Positions 61,919 to 64,000 of a stretch of DNA of 64,000 nt are shown piece by piece; position 1 is the stretch's first letter; each line of letters starts with the position of its first letter. The DNA is from Dirofilaria immitis (taxonomy: Eukaryota; Nematoda; Chromadorea; Rhabditida; Onchocercidae). Both the position numbers and the translations under genes were made by a program. The notes beneath the pieces were generated by a model. The model was not told the DNA's origin. It saw only the letters and a list, made by a program, of their open reading frames with translations, and searched no databases. The stretch is from positions 886,001 through 950,000 of the forward strand of contig JAKNDB010000067.1 of NCBI GenBank assembly GCA_024305405.1, read 5' to 3'.

Positions 61919-64000
61919 CATCATATTGAAATTTCATTATCAATTTAAGGCATAAGTCAGTTTTATGGAGTTTGTTTCGAGGCATTAATTTCAAGAATAG
62001 AACTTTTTATTTAGACTTTCTCACTTCGAAAGTTATGAGAGCTTGAAAAGCTGATTTGTTGTTTTCTTATGCATATGTGTAGATATTTTTCTTTCGTGTT
62101 GCTTCTGAGAAGCGCGATGGGAATTGGTTACTTTCATAAAATCGAAAACTTTTATCTGGAAATTTAAATTCGTTTTATTTTATACAATTCCAGATTTAAA
62201 ATGATGGGGAATTATTATTTTTCGTCTTTAAAAAGAATTTTCCGAAAATTATTGCCTTATATAATTCTGGCTAAATATTTTGATCTTTCTAAGTTTCCTG
62301 TTATTGTTCGCTAATTGTCATCTATCATTGGTTTTGTTTTGAATGAATAAATTGGTTGAGAAAAAATACAAAAATTTTTTTTGTTTTATAGAGCCTGAAT
62401 ATGGTTTTAATGCCAACCAGTAATTGAAAAAAGAGAAATGTTTGATAAAATTATGGCAACTTTTATAGTTTATTTAAGCGATTTATATTATAAATGTATT
62501 ATTTTTAATTATATGAAAAAGGGCTAAAACTTTCAATTTTCCGGAAGATCCATCATCAATTTTTTAGGATAGAAAGAAATAAAAAATTTTTGGTTTTTCT
62601 GGGCATCAGGAGATATATATTTTTGCAACATCGAGATATTTAAGGACAAATAGATTAAAAAAGCTGTCGAGATATTTGAAAGAAAGCAACTGATCCTCCG
62701 ACATTATGTCATCAGAAAAATTTACTACTCGTCGATTATATCGATTAATTGTTATACGGAAAATTGTTAATTAAATAAAATATTGATAAATTAGAACATA
62801 TTTCATCAAGTAAATAAGCATTATATTATCATACCTCGTGTAGATTATCATCATCATGAGATATGTGATAAGATGTGAATAATACTCAATTCACCATTAG
62901 CGAAGGAATCTGGCATTGTCAAATTACAGATAGTAGCATACTTCATTTACTTTTTCGAGTGATAAAATGCCGAATTTCAAAAATCAATTCTTATACGTAA
63001 GATACGTCTAGAAGTTGAAGTAGTATTTGTCGCACGTGTGTCTTTTCACGTTTATTTTCCTATTCAACTGAACAATCCTAATAATTCTTAATGATAAATT
63101 TGAAGTATGAAATATCTATTGAATTCATTAACTTTTAACAATTAAGCAAAGAACTGATATAATTTAAAAATATTGCAAGGATATAGCTAATAAAGGATGA
63201 AATATGAAATATTTGGAATATCTTGCAATTCTATTAGAATTGTCAAATAATTATATTTTCAATTATTTGAATTAAAATATAATTTAAAAGTTAAGAATTA
63301 ATAAATATCATTAATTCATGATAAATCTGATAATGAGAATTTTTTTATTCGAAAATTATTTAGAAATAATTATTTGTCTAATTTATATATCAATAAATAA
63401 TCATCTTGAAACATTTGACCAATAATCTTATCCTGCACCGATTCATTATTTTCATTAATTTTTATGAATGTTCGAGAATTTTTATTGATTATTATATAAT
63501 TTCTGCAATTGGAAGGAATCACTTTTCATGAATATCGAGAAATTCATTAATTATTATTTGATTCATAAATATCGAGAATTTTCATTGATTATTATTTGAT
63601 CCATGAATATCGAGAAATTCATTAATTACTATTTAATTCATAAATATAGAGAAATTCATTGATTACTATTTAATTCATAAATATCGAGAAATTCATTGAT
63701 TAGTATTTGATTCATGAATATCGAGAAATTCATTAATTACTATTTAATTCATAAATATCGAGAAATTCATTGATTACTGTTTAATTCATAAATATAGAGA
63801 AATTCATTGATTACTATTTCATAAATATCGAGAAATTCATTGATTAGTATTTGATTCATGAATATCGAGAAATTCATTGATTACTATTTAATTCATAAAT
63901 ATCGAGAAATTCATTGATTATTATATAATCTCTACAATTGAAAGGAATCACATTGCATGAATATCGAGAAATTCATTGATTACTATTTAATTCATGAATA
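61919..64000. other. Region downstream of SNIP1
   Basis: AT-rich, no supported gene; ends in the 37-bp array that continues past the window edge. Confidence 0.55.
63470..64000. repeat. 37-bp tandem array, about 14 copies, running off the window
   Basis: Unit ATCGAGAAATTCATTGATTA followed by CTATTTAATTCATAAAT, with alternating TTTGATTCATGAAT variants. Copies differ by a few bases, one lacks a few bases, and one inserts TATATAATCTCTRCAATTG-like sequence at both ends of the array (about 63490 and 63924), suggesting a higher-order unit. Confidence 0.9.

Overview
The window looks like nuclear DNA of a nematode, probably a parasitic clade III (spirurid/filarial-type) worm. The DNA is very AT-rich. 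Genes are split into exons of about 40-400 nt, with strong TTTTCAG/TTTTTAG acceptors, and several start codons sit just behind such an acceptor, as expected for spliced-leader trans-splicing. One gene belongs to the Clc-like tetraspan family, which is characteristic of nematodes. No bacterial, viral, CRISPR or transposase genes were seen. The species cannot be named from the sequence alone.

Layout: 1-3117 (-) TAF5, 5' part, running off the left edge; 5671-7105 (-) NAA60; 7835-11082 (+) MRPL38, head-to-head with NAA60; 12906-18640 (+) SH3BGR-like protein with an acidic tail; 19701-21634 (-) UPRT-like protein; 23838-24362 (+) small unrecognised gene; 27000-28655 (+) secreted class 3 lipase; 29047-30468 (-) Clc-like membrane protein; 33420-36070 (+) SLC25A10 dicarboxylate carrier; 37409-41816 (-) MTSS1-like I-BAR protein; 41817-51224 a 9.4 kb stretch without a supported gene, full of tandem repeats; 51225-52337 (+) CFAP97/Hemingway-like small protein; 52789-57308 (-) RIC-19/ICA1; 59325-61918 (+) SNIP1; 61919-64000 non-coding, ending in a 37-bp tandem array.

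The genes are ordinary housekeeping or cell-biology genes with no sign of an operon or joint pathway: transcription (TAF5, SNIP1), protein acetylation (NAA60), mitochondria (MRPL38, SLC25A10), membrane shaping and vesicles (MTSS1-like, RIC-19), pyrimidine salvage-type fold (UPRT). I built exon models by hand from splice signals, reading phase and family similarity.

The most striking observation is technical. In most genes the reading frame can be kept only if one base is missing from a short homopolymer run, and every inferred error is a loss. Two genes (SLC25A10, Clc-like) are perfectly in phase. This points to homopolymer under-calling in the assembly rather than to pseudogenes. I found no convincing new biological system.
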